From contig JBBMOL010000609.1 in the NCBI GenBank assembly GCA_037954665.1, positions 1 through 64,000 on the forward strand: a stretch of DNA of 64,000 bases, given 5' to 3'. Shown piece by piece: positions 25,204 through 35,933 of this stretch (the stretch's first letter is position 1; each line of letters begins with the position of its first letter). Origin of the DNA: Laguncularia racemosa. Taxonomy: Eukaryota > Streptophyta > Magnoliopsida > Myrtales > Combretaceae. The notes beneath the pieces were generated by a model. The model was not told where the DNA came from. It did no database searches and saw nothing but the letters and a program-made list of their open reading frames with translations. Position numbers and translations under genes: made by a program.

Positions 25204-26339
25204 CTCCTCTTTGCTTTAGTAGTTGCAAACATCAATTTTCTTTCTTAGATGCTCCATTCTACTGGTTGGAAGTGGCTCTGTGAATAAATTAGCCAGCTGA
25301 TCCTCAAACTTGTAATAAACCAGTTAAACATGGTCTTCCTTTTGAACTTCTCTCAAGAAAAATAACTTGATGTTGAAATGTTTGGTCTTTCCATGGAATA
25401 TTAGATTATGAGAGATTGCTATGGCAGCTTGGTTATCCACAAAGATATTAGTACTTTCCTCTTGTTCTAGATTGAAATCCATCAAAATTTTCCTCAACCA
25501 CAATGCTTGATTGACTGCAGCAGTTGCAGTAATGAATTCGACTTTAGTAGTGGATTATGCCATGATTTCTTGCTTCTTCGAGCTCCATGAGAAGATGTCG
25601 GATCCAAGGGTGAAATAGAAGCCGGGAGTGCTCTTTGTGTCATCGACTAAACCACCTCAATCAATGTCCATGAATCCAATAAGTTTGAATTCCTTGCTTC
25701 TAGTATACTTGACTCTAAACTCACTTGTACCTTTAACATATCACACCACTCTCTTGGCAGCTTTAAGGTGCAATTCACTTACGCAATGCATAAATCTAGA
25801 CAAAATGCTTATAGCATTCAAAATGTCAGGTCGTGTGGCCGTGAGATACATCAAATATCTAACTAAGTTTCTAAAGCGACCTTCATCAACTCCACCGACA
25901 CCATCATTCTTACATAGTTTTTTATTTTCTATCATGGACAGCTCTTCTTCCATAGCTCTTGTCCACTTCTGACTTCTCTTAACTTCCTCATAATCAGCTG
26001 GTTCACATACAACAATATTGCATCTTTCGTAGATGTCTTAGAAAGGCTTGCTTCCTCTTATTAGTGTATCATCCATGATTTCCCTTTGCCAGTCATCTTC
26101 CTCATATGCGTTTGAATAGAGTAAATTTAACCTTAGTTCTGTTGTTGTATGCTTTCTAAGTTCTATCGCCTCCTAGTTCCATTCCTTGTCTTCCATGAAA
26201 TGAACATCATGACTTATGATGACATTTTCAATTTGTGGTTGGAAGACTTTGTAGGCTTTGCTCACTATGTTGTAACCAACAAAGATCCTCAGTGCAACTC
26301 TTTTATCGAGCTTGTTGCATTTGATTTGTGGAACATGGG
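25204..26339 (-). pseudogene. Ty1/copia pol remnant (integrase C-terminus, RT edges, RNase H)
   Basis: Read on the minus strand from 26339 leftward. An integrase C-terminal stretch comes first (LDKRVALRIFVGYN, VIISHDVHFMED). Next is the linker before reverse transcriptase (AMEEELSMIENKK), then RLVRYLMYL-like and TATRPDILNAISILSRFMH, and finally the RNase H region (QALWLRKILMD, VDNQAAIAIS, KTKHFNIKLFFLREVQ, DQLANLF). Nearly the whole reverse transcriptase is missing between ENKK and the MYLTATRPD block, yet the join is open in frame. Stops interrupt the rest (for example IMA-stop-STT). The 5' part is cut off at 26340 by a gypsy LTR. Non-functional. Confidence 0.8.
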
Positions 26340-27070
26340 TGATACAAATGCTACTCCACATGCCACTAATGTTCAAGAAAGTGACTTGGAGAATCATCTT
26401 GGAGATTTTAGCAGACCAATCATTAGGGCCCAAACTAAAAGACTAAAGGAACAATTTCAATTATTTGTGCAAAAATGGGTTGATAATGGGCTATGCAAGC
26501 TTGGAGATTTTAAAGAGCCCAAGTTCATTAATTTAGTTAGGCTAAAAGATTAGCTTTGGATTCAGCTCATCTCATTTCTAGCCATCTAAATTCATTGAAC
26601 CTTGAAACAACTCCTTGCAATAAATTTGAGCAGTTTTTCTAACCAGGTGGGAGTTACAAGAGTTAATTAGTGACACCACCTTGATTGTTTAGGTTCGATA
26701 TACTTTTGATGAAAAAAACTCTATAAATAGGGCTGTTTAGTTTTGTTTTAAGGATGATGTAAGTTGTATTGAGTTTCCAGATTGGAATATAAGAGAGTTT
26801 GTTTTCTTGTGTTTTTATGCATAAGGTGTTGAGTTGAATGCAATTGAGTTCATCTTTTGTATTTCAATTTTTAATCCTTATTTCTATTGTTCTTGAATAC
26901 TTTGATCTTGGGTTCAAGGGGTAATTTTCAATTATAACTTGAGTTCTTTTTCACAAACGTGTTCTTGGGTAATTGAACAAACCGTTCTGATTACTTTGGT
27001 GAGAATCAAATTCTGATTTGATTGGTAATGAGTTTTAAGAAACAATTTGGGTCTTGGGGTTTTTGCATCA
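26340..27070 (+). mobile_element. Ty3/gypsy 5' LTR, 731 bp, inserted into the copia remnant
   Basis: It starts TGATACAAATG and ends TTTTTGCATCA, whose reverse complement TGATGCAAAAA pairs with the start. A primer-binding site follows after two bases. The LTR is partly coding: 26341-26553 reads PIIRAQTKRLKEQ..., resembling the G-P-I-T-R-A-x-x-K-R-L tail found at the C-terminus of some plant gypsy polyproteins, so in the intact element pol probably ran into the 3' LTR. There is no 3' LTR in the window, so the element is truncated and no target duplication can be checked. Confidence 0.75.
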
Positions 27071-27072
27071 TT

Positions 27073-27084
27073 TGGTATCAGAGC
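27073..27084 (+). other. Primer-binding site of the gypsy element
   Basis: TGGTATCAGAGC, complementary to the 3' end of initiator methionine tRNA, two bases after the LTR end. Confidence 0.85.
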
Positions 27085-27637
27085 AAGGTTCACCAAGTAA
27101 TTATCTATCCTTTTAATTTTTTGTTTCTTTCCATTAGCCTTATTGATCTTCTTCTTGCTTGTTGATCTTGTTCTTGCTATTCACAAACCAAAAAAAAAGA
27201 AAAAATTTGTTCTTGAAGTGTTTGGGTGTTAATTTATAAGGAATTACAAGTTTCCTTCTTAAATTCAATATTTGTCATTTTATTTCTTTACTAGTCATCA
27301 TATACATCAAGTGTGTGTCTTTTCTTTATGGGTTATTTTTCTTTGCTTCTAGTTTTGTTTCACATATCCTTGTTGCTTATTTTTAGGATTTCTCTAATAA
27401 AATTGAATTACTTTAAGATCTTGATTGTTGTTTGATTTGGCCCTTACATATAAAATCATAAAGATTGATTGAGTGGTAAAAGGCAAGAGAGTGTGAGCTT
27501 AAAAGAGGGTGAAAACCAATTTGAGTTAAACACGAGAGAAGTGCTAATTACTACGAGGGAAACACGTGAGGGAGTGTTTGTGAGGTTCTTGTTTGTTTGT
27601 TATTATTATTATTATTTTGATATTTCAGATTGCAAAA

Positions 27638-28063
27638 ATGGAAGGAAGTGGAGTAAGTGCACCAAAGGACCAAGAATTTCTTTTCAAGGCTATGCAACAA
27701 CAGTTTGAGAGGATTCAACTTGTTCTTGGCAACATGAATGATACTTTGGAGAAGTAACAAAACAAGATCAATGCCTTGCGTGAAAGGGTTGCCCAAAACA
27801 ATCCAAGGGCAAGGAGGCAACCTACACCTCAATATGTAGAAGAGTCTGAAGAGGAATTTTATGATCAAGCTACCTTAGTCAATGAAGGCAGAAATTATGG
27901 AAAAGATAGGAGGAACCAAAATGATCTTGATAGAAATATTGGGAGTATCAAAATGAAAATTCCATCCTTTCTAGGGAAGAATGATCCGGATGTATATATG
28001 GAGTGGGAGTGAAAAGTGGAATTAATCTTTGAATGTTACAATTACTCGGAGGAAAAGAAAATC
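27638..28063 (+). pseudogene. Ty3/gypsy gag remnant
   Basis: It starts MEGSGVSAPKDQEFLFKAMQ at the ATG at 27638. The frame has in-frame stops at 27755-27757 and 28010-28012 and contains the conserved gag segment KMKIPSFLGKNDPDVYMEWE followed by KVELIFECYNYSEEKK. Homology ends abruptly near 28063, before the main capsid region and zinc knuckle. It is the only internal part left of the element whose LTR and primer-binding site lie just upstream. Confidence 0.8.
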
Positions 28064-29084
28064 AGAAGTCCTTGTAATGGAAAAAGACATCAAAAGCCCT
28101 TCATAGTACAATTACTCCACTTGTGAGGTACGCGTTTTACCTGAAAAGGAAAGACACCAGCCCACCAAAAATTCAGCTGCAAATAATTTACATTAGAATT
28201 CCCATTAATCCATTCCTCTTTAGTAATTTCTAGCACATTATTACAAATTGAAAACATTGTTATTTAATAGATTTATTAATAGATTATCTTCTTATAACTT
28301 GTTTCTATTTGTATATATTTTTATTTAATCATGTACTAAATATTTTATACAAAAGTTTGATATAGTCTAATTTGTAATTCATGATTATTGCTATATTATA
28401 GTACCAAACATGGTATAAATTCCCTTTTTATCTAATCTTTCTTGTTTTGTATTATCTAATACTTTTTATCCAGTCGAAAATGATTTAGCTGTTTTAGATA
28501 GTTGTTAAGTGAAAAAGTAGGCCTCTTCTCTGGCGGCCAAGGGAAATATATATCCCTCTCGCCTGTCGAGTCTTAAAGCTCAGGGCCGATGGAAATGAAA
28601 ATGCGATGAGACTTCCAGTCAATCCCCATTTTGGACATGTTGAATGGAAAATGAAAATTTGTCATGTCCACGGGCCCATCACCTGTCTGTCTTCCATAGC
28701 CTCTCACTGTGACGTTTTTCCCATTGAAAAGAAATAATATCAAGACCCCACTCCTTTGTTTTTTATTAGATGGAGGGCATTTAAAAAATAAATAAATTAA
28801 AAAAGAAAGAAAGGCACATTGTCGAGATAAAACATACCAACATAATAAAAGCTATTTAAGCTCTATTTTTTATTCTTTCCTCATTAAGCTCAGAAAATGC
28901 ACATAAATAGTATGTAAATGTAGAATTTAAGCCGCAATAATAGCACGCTCACTTTAGAGTGAAGGAGGAATTATATTATAATTTAATAGAAATAAAATAA
29001 AAATATAATCAGTATTAAATATTTATTACAATTGTTTAATTAATGCTAATATTTCGATAAAATGAACTAGATTTGGGGGAGTGT
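28064..29084. other. Intergenic DNA between gypsy remnant and duplicated segment A
   Basis: AT-rich except for a moderately GC-rich stretch at 28520-28720 (phrases such as CGGCCAAGGG and CACGGGCCCATCACC) that matches nothing I know. No gene. Confidence 0.55.
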
Positions 29085-29324
29085 TGCATCCCTCTTTCCC
29101 ATTGTAATCAAGGAAAAATGAAAAAGAGAAAGTGATGCATTGTTTCCTCAAGAAACAATGACAATAAATATTTAATAGTAATTTATAAGTTTGATACATT
29201 AATTATTATATAATATTTAAGTAAATAACTATTAGACATCTAAAATCAAACTATATAATAATAGATCTATATAAAATAAACAAAGAATGAATATTCCATT
29301 CTCCGTAAGCGAAGATATAGCAAA

Positions 29325-29660
29325 TTACACATTTGCATACCGAAACGTTTGACCTTGTTTTTCTACTCCTCGTGGAATAGGAGGACTTTGTTCTTCAATG
29401 TTTAACATATCGGCAAGGAAACCAACATCGGCCGGGAGACCAATCCAATCCCCCTATGATTGTCGGCAATGATCTTCTCATACTCCACAATAGCCTTGGT
29501 CGTGATATCACCAAAAACCATGACCATGTTTGTCATGGGACATGTCTTACGGACTACTTTACTTATCCAAGCAAGCATCAAGGATTGCATCCCACACTTG
29601 ATCACTGATCTTGTTAGAGTGCCCTTCCTTGACCCCGAAATGCTTAGAAGAAACTTTATA
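29325..29660 (-). pseudogene. S-adenosylmethionine synthetase fragment, copy A
   Basis: Minus-strand pieces match the N-terminal quarter of plant SAM synthetase: KISDQVWDAILDACL (family DKLCDQISDAVLDACL), [20 protein letters not shown] (family [20 protein letters not shown]), then DVGF...IEEQSP and a QG-x-x-FRYA piece. Frames change several times, with stops and small deletions. There is no start codon region and the rest of the enzyme is absent. Together with the matching fragment at 42595-42975 it shows the pseudogene already existed before the segment was duplicated. Confidence 0.8.
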
Positions 29661-31186
29661 TCTACTTTCGATCTTCTTCTTTTTTTGGAATTTTTAAAAT
29701 TTTTGTTGCTTTTTCAATGTTTATTTTTTCTTTTCTTTTTCTTTTTGTATTTTTCCTATTCTTAGAGCTTTTTTTTCTTCTTCTTCTTCTTTTTTTGTCT
29801 TTTTGTTTTTAAATTCTTCACACTTTTTGTATTTTATATTAAAAAAAAAACTATACCAAAGAGCAAAAATAGAATGCTTATAATAATTTTTTTTTTATTG
29901 TGTTTGCTCTTAAATTATTTTTGATGTTCTATTTTATTATTCTTTATCCTTTTATAATTTTTCTAAATTATTTTCTGTTTTTCTTTTTCTTTTTTTTGCA
30001 TTTTTCATACTTTTTTTCTTTCACCCATTCTTCTTTTTTTTTTTTTTTTTTCTTTTGGGTATAATTTTAAGGTACTGTAATATTTTCAGGATAAAGAAAA
30101 AAGGCGATAAAATAGGATATCTACACTATGTCTAGTCAGTCCAGTCCTCGTTCAAATTTAATAGTTAATACAAGATGCATTAGCGAGATCTTCATCCATT
30201 AGCAATATGATATCTTTGTCTTTTTTTTTTAATATTTTTTCTAAGATTTTCTTTTGTTACTATTATTACAACTAAAAAAAAATTCAAACTTAATCCATTC
30301 TACCGAAAACCGATATTTATGTCATCAAATTATAAGTGTCTATAGCTTGCTTGCATTTAATAATTGCATATTTATATGTTTAAGGCATAGGATTGAAACC
30401 TTACCTAATGTTGGCAAAAGGTGTGTAATTTCACTTTTCAAAAATATACTACTCGATCGGGGAGCACAGCCCTTATAAATAGGAAATATGATCGACCAAA
30501 ACAGGGGAAAAAGAAAAAGGAATAGAGAAAAAAAAGGAAATTTAATTACATTGACAGCACCTCAATTAATCGGTTGCAGCAAATTTTCTCTCTATTCCGA
30601 TATTTTATATTAATTAAGAAGATAACTAAAAGTGACGAGTCAATCAAAACATATAAAATAAACGGTGATTTATTAATTCCTTTTACATTTCAAATTCAGA
30701 GTCTATTAAGGATTTTTTATGATTTATTGGACCTATATCTATCTATAACATTATCATCCTTTTTATTCTTTTTAATATCTTTATTAATCAAAAGTCCAAT
30801 TTTAAAAAACAGAACTAACATAAGATCAAATCAAGCTTAAATCAAGAAGAGACAAGATCCCTTAAGATTCAGGTTTGTCCAAAAAGATTATCACTTCTAG
30901 ATTTGATTAGAGAAAATAATTAGAAGGGAAAGAATTTATGTTTAGGAAATTAACTAGCATAAATACCTTACAAATGAAAAGACAATTTCAAATTCAAAGG
31001 ATTTCTTTTTTTTTTTTTTTTTTTTTGGGTAGTTTGACAAATGTAGAAATATATATAGGTGACTTTACTTTTTTTTTTTTTTTCCCATTTCATTAGACCT
31101 AAAGATCTAGATAAAAAAATTCCACTCAATCTCTTTTCCTCAGATTCTTTCCTTTCATTTTTCATTCATTCCTATTTTTCTCCATC
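29661..31186. other. AT-rich spacer upstream of SCPL gene 2
   Basis: Long T-rich runs with TTC and CTTTTT repeats (29690-30050), then sequence paralogous to 50200-52300. No coding signal. Long T tracts at about 31008-31026 and 31069-31082. Confidence 0.6.
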
Positions 31187-31198
31187 TATTTAAATATA
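31187..31198 (+). promoter_or_regulatory. TATA-like element of SCPL gene 2
   Basis: TATTTAAATATA, 67 bp before the ATG and preceded by a CT-rich block. The corresponding stretch before gene 3 (52319-52333, TCTTTTTAAATAAAG) has lost the first TAT, a possible source of expression difference between the sister genes. Confidence 0.5.
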
Positions 31199-31264
31199 GT
31201 GTAAAATGCATGAGTATAAAATAACATCTCACTTTTCATAATCATTTCAAGCGGCCCCAAAAAT

Positions 31265-34200
31265 ATGACAATGGCATCAACTTTATCACACTTCTTCTTT
31301 TACCTTTTCCTTGTGACTTCCTCAAGTACTTCATATGCTTATAGAAATCTCATCAAAGAATACTCCACCTCGCCTTCTAATCCCAAAACATATGCAGAGG
31401 ATCTCATAAGAGCACTCAATTTATTCCCCCAAAAAAGTGTTAATATTGTTAGGAAAATCAATTATTCCATCGTTTCAGTCCCTGAGATTGTTGAGAAAAT
31501 ATTTCGATTCCCATTTTTAGCAAACTCTGGAGATTTTGTTGAAGAAATTGGTGATCATGCCGGCTATGTCAAACTTCCAAACACCATAGATGCCAGGTAT
31601 ACAATATCTACATTCTACACGCACTAAAACTGAACTTATGTAATGAAATGTAATATGTGATCAATGTTATTTGTTGGTAGTTGTTCTGGCCACTCCAAGT
31701 TCAAAGTGTGACAACTTATAACTTTGACCAAAAAGTTCAAACTTTAAACTCACCCCGAAGTCCATCGAAATAAAAATTATGAGCTCAAATTCATCTCCAG
31801 CTCAATTAAATTCATTTAAATTTATTTTATTAATTTTTTTTTAATATAAAATAAAGTTAATACCTAAAACCAACTCGAGCTAAACTATAACATGAGCCCA
31901 TTTTAACCTTGATTAGGCTTGCAATACTATTGAGCTAAAAATTACAAATCTTGCTCTTACCTCGATAAATTATTTAATTAATTTAAGTTCAAATTAAATT
32001 CTATTATAATTAAATCTTACTTGAATAACTTGATTAGGTTTAACCCATTTACGTCCTATTCCTTCCACCCTTCCAAACAAATTGCAAATGTCTGACGTCG
32101 ATTAGGATCTTATTCGTTACAAGATAAATGTTTTACGGAAAAAAAATTATAATTTTTTTTTCTGTTTTCTTGGTAATTATTAAAAAAATGAAAAGAAAAA
32201 AGAAAAAAAATCTTTAATGAAAAGATGTTTTTCTCTACAAGGGAAAACTTTACCCATTAAAAGGGAAGTGCTAAATGCTAATCTATTCACCGAGAACGTT
32301 CTATGGTTTTAAAACCAAAAAAATATATATATATATTTATTAAAGTGGTCTTTACAAACAAAAAATATTCATTGATTAAGATACTTTACCTATTATGTAT
32401 ACATAATGTATAAATATCAATAAAAAATTGACATGTATAACAATAAAATTGATAACTTTCAAAACAATTACCTTATACAAATTATATATATTGAAATCCC
32501 ATTATTATTTATAGATCACATATATATAATATGTGACATATATTAATAAATGAATCTATAGAAAATTTATTTTTGTTTTTTTTTTATTTTTATTCAGCTA
32601 TAATTTTGTTTTAAACTTCCAAATATTTTGGCGTGCAAAAAAAAAAAAAAGAAAAAAGAGAAAGAAAAAAAGATAGACGTATTGAAGAATTTAAAAAAAT
32701 TAACCAAAGAAGCTATATGAATATGAAATGAAAAAACGAACTACTTTTTATATTTTTATTTTTATGTAAAGACTATGAATTTTGCTTAAAGTACATTATT
32801 TAGATACAACTTATATAAAATGCGTGAGTCAAATGCCCAATTATCTTTTCCATATAGTTAAAAAAAAAAAATCAAACGCACAATTATATTATTTTTGAAG
32901 AAAACGTGGTCAATCATTAAGAAAAAAAAAATCCTTAACCTAAAAATATCCTCCAAACAAACTGGCCCTAAATTTTAAGGAAATGACTTATCCGGTTTAG
33001 ACAAGCTCAGTTACCTATCAACATTTAACTCGGCTAGGTTTGGCAAGCAAGATAGTGCGACTAAAATAATACTAAATCAGAGGTATATTTCATTTTTTTT
33101 CTTTTCTTTTTTTGTTTTTGTAATTCTGAATCTGCTTATATATAATTTGATTTATCAAATGTGATAAAGCAGTCGAAAGGATTTGTAGCAATGAACTTTT
33201 TCCAAGTAAATATATTGTTGTGGCTGACTTTAATTGCAATAATAATTCCTAGGTGACCTAACTATTATTATTATTCTTTGATTTATTTGTTTAGCATATT
33301 CTATTTCTTCTTTGAGTCACGGAAGAGCAAAGATGACCCTGTGGTTCTATGGTTGACTGGAGGTCCTGGATGTAGCAGTTCAATAGGTCTCTTCTATGAG
33401 AATGGCCCTTTCAAAGTCACAAAGAATTCATCTCTTGTACGGAATGACTATGGTTGGGACCAGGTAAATGAGTCCTAGAAATCATTTAGAAAATATGGTA
33501 TTGCACCTTACTCTTGATAAGTTATTTCTTCCAATTAAAATTTGGATTCAAATACCCTCTCCCTCATTATAATCTTATATATATATATATATATATATAT
33601 ATTGAATCCACCTACATGTGGTATTAAACCAATTATGGATCCACCTCTAGATCCGATTCAAATCAAGCACATATTTTCTCAAATGTAAGACTTGAAATCC
33701 ACCCGACGTAAGATCGTAAGGTACTTTACGATACTTTTGTCTTTCCATTAGCCGATTACAATCATTTTTTATTTGTTTTCGCTTCTTTAGTTTTTATAGT
33801 ATTTTACTAATAAATATGATTTACAACAAGGTTAAACAAAAATATTAATGTAACAATTAGGTTTGAGTTTACAATGGTGTTCTAATGCCATATTATATTT
33901 GCTCAATATTGAATCTAATCAATACATTATATATTTCTCATGTTGATATTTCTTATATATATTCTGTTAAGTAATAAATATAATAGTCTACATCATATTT
34001 ATAAGTTTAAGATTTGACATCAAATTGTTGTGGTACTAATTATAACATGTTCATTCAAACGTACTGACTTAATTTTATCATCCTTATATCAATAATCTGA
34101 CTAGTACTTTTACCTATTTACAATTAATAGGTATCAAATATCATCTATGTTGACCAGCCAACAGGAACTGGATTCAGTTACTCGACTAATATCAATGATC

Positions 34201-35874
34201 TGCGGCATGGTGAAGATGGTGTTAGCACTGACTTGTACGACTTTCTACAGGTATGTTTCAAGTACATTCCATAAGGTTACGACGTTAACTAAGAACACAA
34301 TGAAAATGAAATATGAGGTAATAAACAAATACAAAATCATACTAGATAAAGTATGCTTAAGTGTTTTTATCAGCTAATTGTGAATATAAAATTTATTATG
34401 GTATCTAGGGACAATTAATTAACATTTCATTTAAAAAATCAGGAATTTTTTAAGCGGCATCCTGAGTATGCTAAAAATGACTTCTTCATTACTGGAGAAT
34501 CCTATGGTGGGCACTATATCCCTGCTCTTGCTAGCAGAATCCATAGGGAGAACAAGGCAAAGAATGGAATCCATATAAACTTGAAGGTATACCTTTTACC
34601 AAGGTGGAGAACTTGGAATTCTCTTCAGTTTGATATCACAAATTTGACGCAAACCATACATGCAGGGATTTTCCATTGGCAATGGACTGACAAACCCCAA
34701 AATTCAGTACCAATCATTCTCAAATTATGCCGTAGATATGAAATTGATCACAAAGGCTGAAAAGGAAATCGTAGATGGGCTGTATCCACATTGCAAAGAG
34801 TTAATAGATTCTTGTGGTAATTGTCTTCTATAGACTCTTTCTTTATGAACAAATTTATTGCAATACCATTGCTAAGCTCCTATCAGAAGGGACATCTTGT
34901 TAAATTCCCATTCACTGGTTTCATTTGGAATTTCATGCAGTGACCACAGGTGGTGAGGCCTGCGATGATGCATATTATGCATGTGCTTCTGTTTTCGATA
35001 GAGTTTTGGCCTTCGTTCCTGGTGTGAACGTAAGAACACAAAAGAGCTCTTGTTTTCTATCTCTGGAAGTTGCTCAATTAAAAAATAATAATACTAATGA
35101 CGAAAGCATTTTTGCTTGTTGATCGTGACTCTTTGAATGGCTTGCAGTATTTTGACATTAGAAAGAAATGCATAGGTCGGTTTTGCTATGATTTCTCTAG
35201 TGTGGAAAAGCTCCTAAATGAAGCATCCATGCGGAAAGCTCTTGGAGTGGGCAACATACCTTTCGTTTCATGTAGTGATGTTGTGTACAATCTAATGATT
35301 GGTGACTGTATGCGAAATTTTGATGTTGATATTCCGGAACTTCTTGAGGATGGAATCAGGGTGCTTATATATGCTGGGGAGTATGATCTTATATGTAACT
35401 GGCAAGGTTAGTAACCATATCTTGAACAAAGATACTGATATTGTCTTATAGTCATCCTGTCCATACACTTATGAAGACAACTTGATTATCTCTCTGTGCA
35501 GGGCAATCAAATTGGATTCATGCTATGGAATGGACTGGTCAAAAGGCTTTCGCGACATCTCCTACTACTCAGTTCCTGGTGGACAATGTTGAGGCAGGAC
35601 TCTTGAAATCGCACGGTCCGCTCGCTTTCTTAAAGGTCTTTTTCTTACTCAAATGCACACTTCCAATCACAAAGACAACAATTGTAAAATACGTAACCGT
35701 AAAGAATAACATAACCAATATGATCTTCTACTGGCGACAAACAAATAGGTACATGATGCTGGGCACATGGTTCCTATGGATCAACCAAAAGTTGCCGTAC
35801 AAATGCTAAAATTGTGGATGGAAGGAAAAGTAGGATTGACCGGTGATGGCACTTGGCAGGTTGCTCAAGAATGA
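31265..35874 (+). CDS. SCPL: Serine carboxypeptidase-like protein (SCPL48/49 type), gene 2
   Basis: Nine exons: 31265-31596, 33295-33463, 34131-34250, 34443-34586, 34666-34816, 34941-35029, 35148-35406, 35502-35635, 35749-35874. All introns are GT-AG and the joined frame gives 507 aa with no stop. Signal peptide is residues 1-25 (cleavage after SYA). The S10 domain shows WLTGGPGCSS (from 133), YENGP, GESYGGH (Ser227), AGEYDLICNW (Asp415) and AGHMVP (His472). The triad is intact. Exon lengths equal those of gene 1 from exon 2 to exon 8. One change against genes 1 and 3 is Trp to Cys in the D-W-M-R segment of exon 7 (DCMRN), adding an unpaired cysteine. Intron 1 is long (1698 bp) and carries AT-rich repeat-like sequence; intron 2 has a TA microsatellite (33576-33602). 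Likely a vacuolar or secreted carboxypeptidase; substrate unknown. Confidence 0.93.
33576..33602. repeat. TA microsatellite in intron 2 of SCPL gene 2
   Basis: Run of about 13 TA units. It is absent at the matching place in gene 3, where an A-rich tract occurs instead (about 55160). Confidence 0.8.
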
Positions 35875-35927
35875 TGGCTTGAAAAAACTAAAACAACTTA
35901 AGGATGGTGAATTTAATAACCATTTAT

Positions 35928-35933
35928 AATAAA
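35928..35933 (+). terminator. Possible polyadenylation signal of SCPL gene 2
   Basis: AATAAA about 55 bases after the stop codon. The same sequence (AATAAATATTCTTTTGATTTT) follows gene 3 at 57169, so it is conserved between sisters. Confidence 0.5.

Noticed and set aside
26149..26553. 134-codon open frame on the plus strand
   Set aside because: It is a chimera: the first half is antisense to copia integrase and the second half is the coding start of the gypsy LTR.
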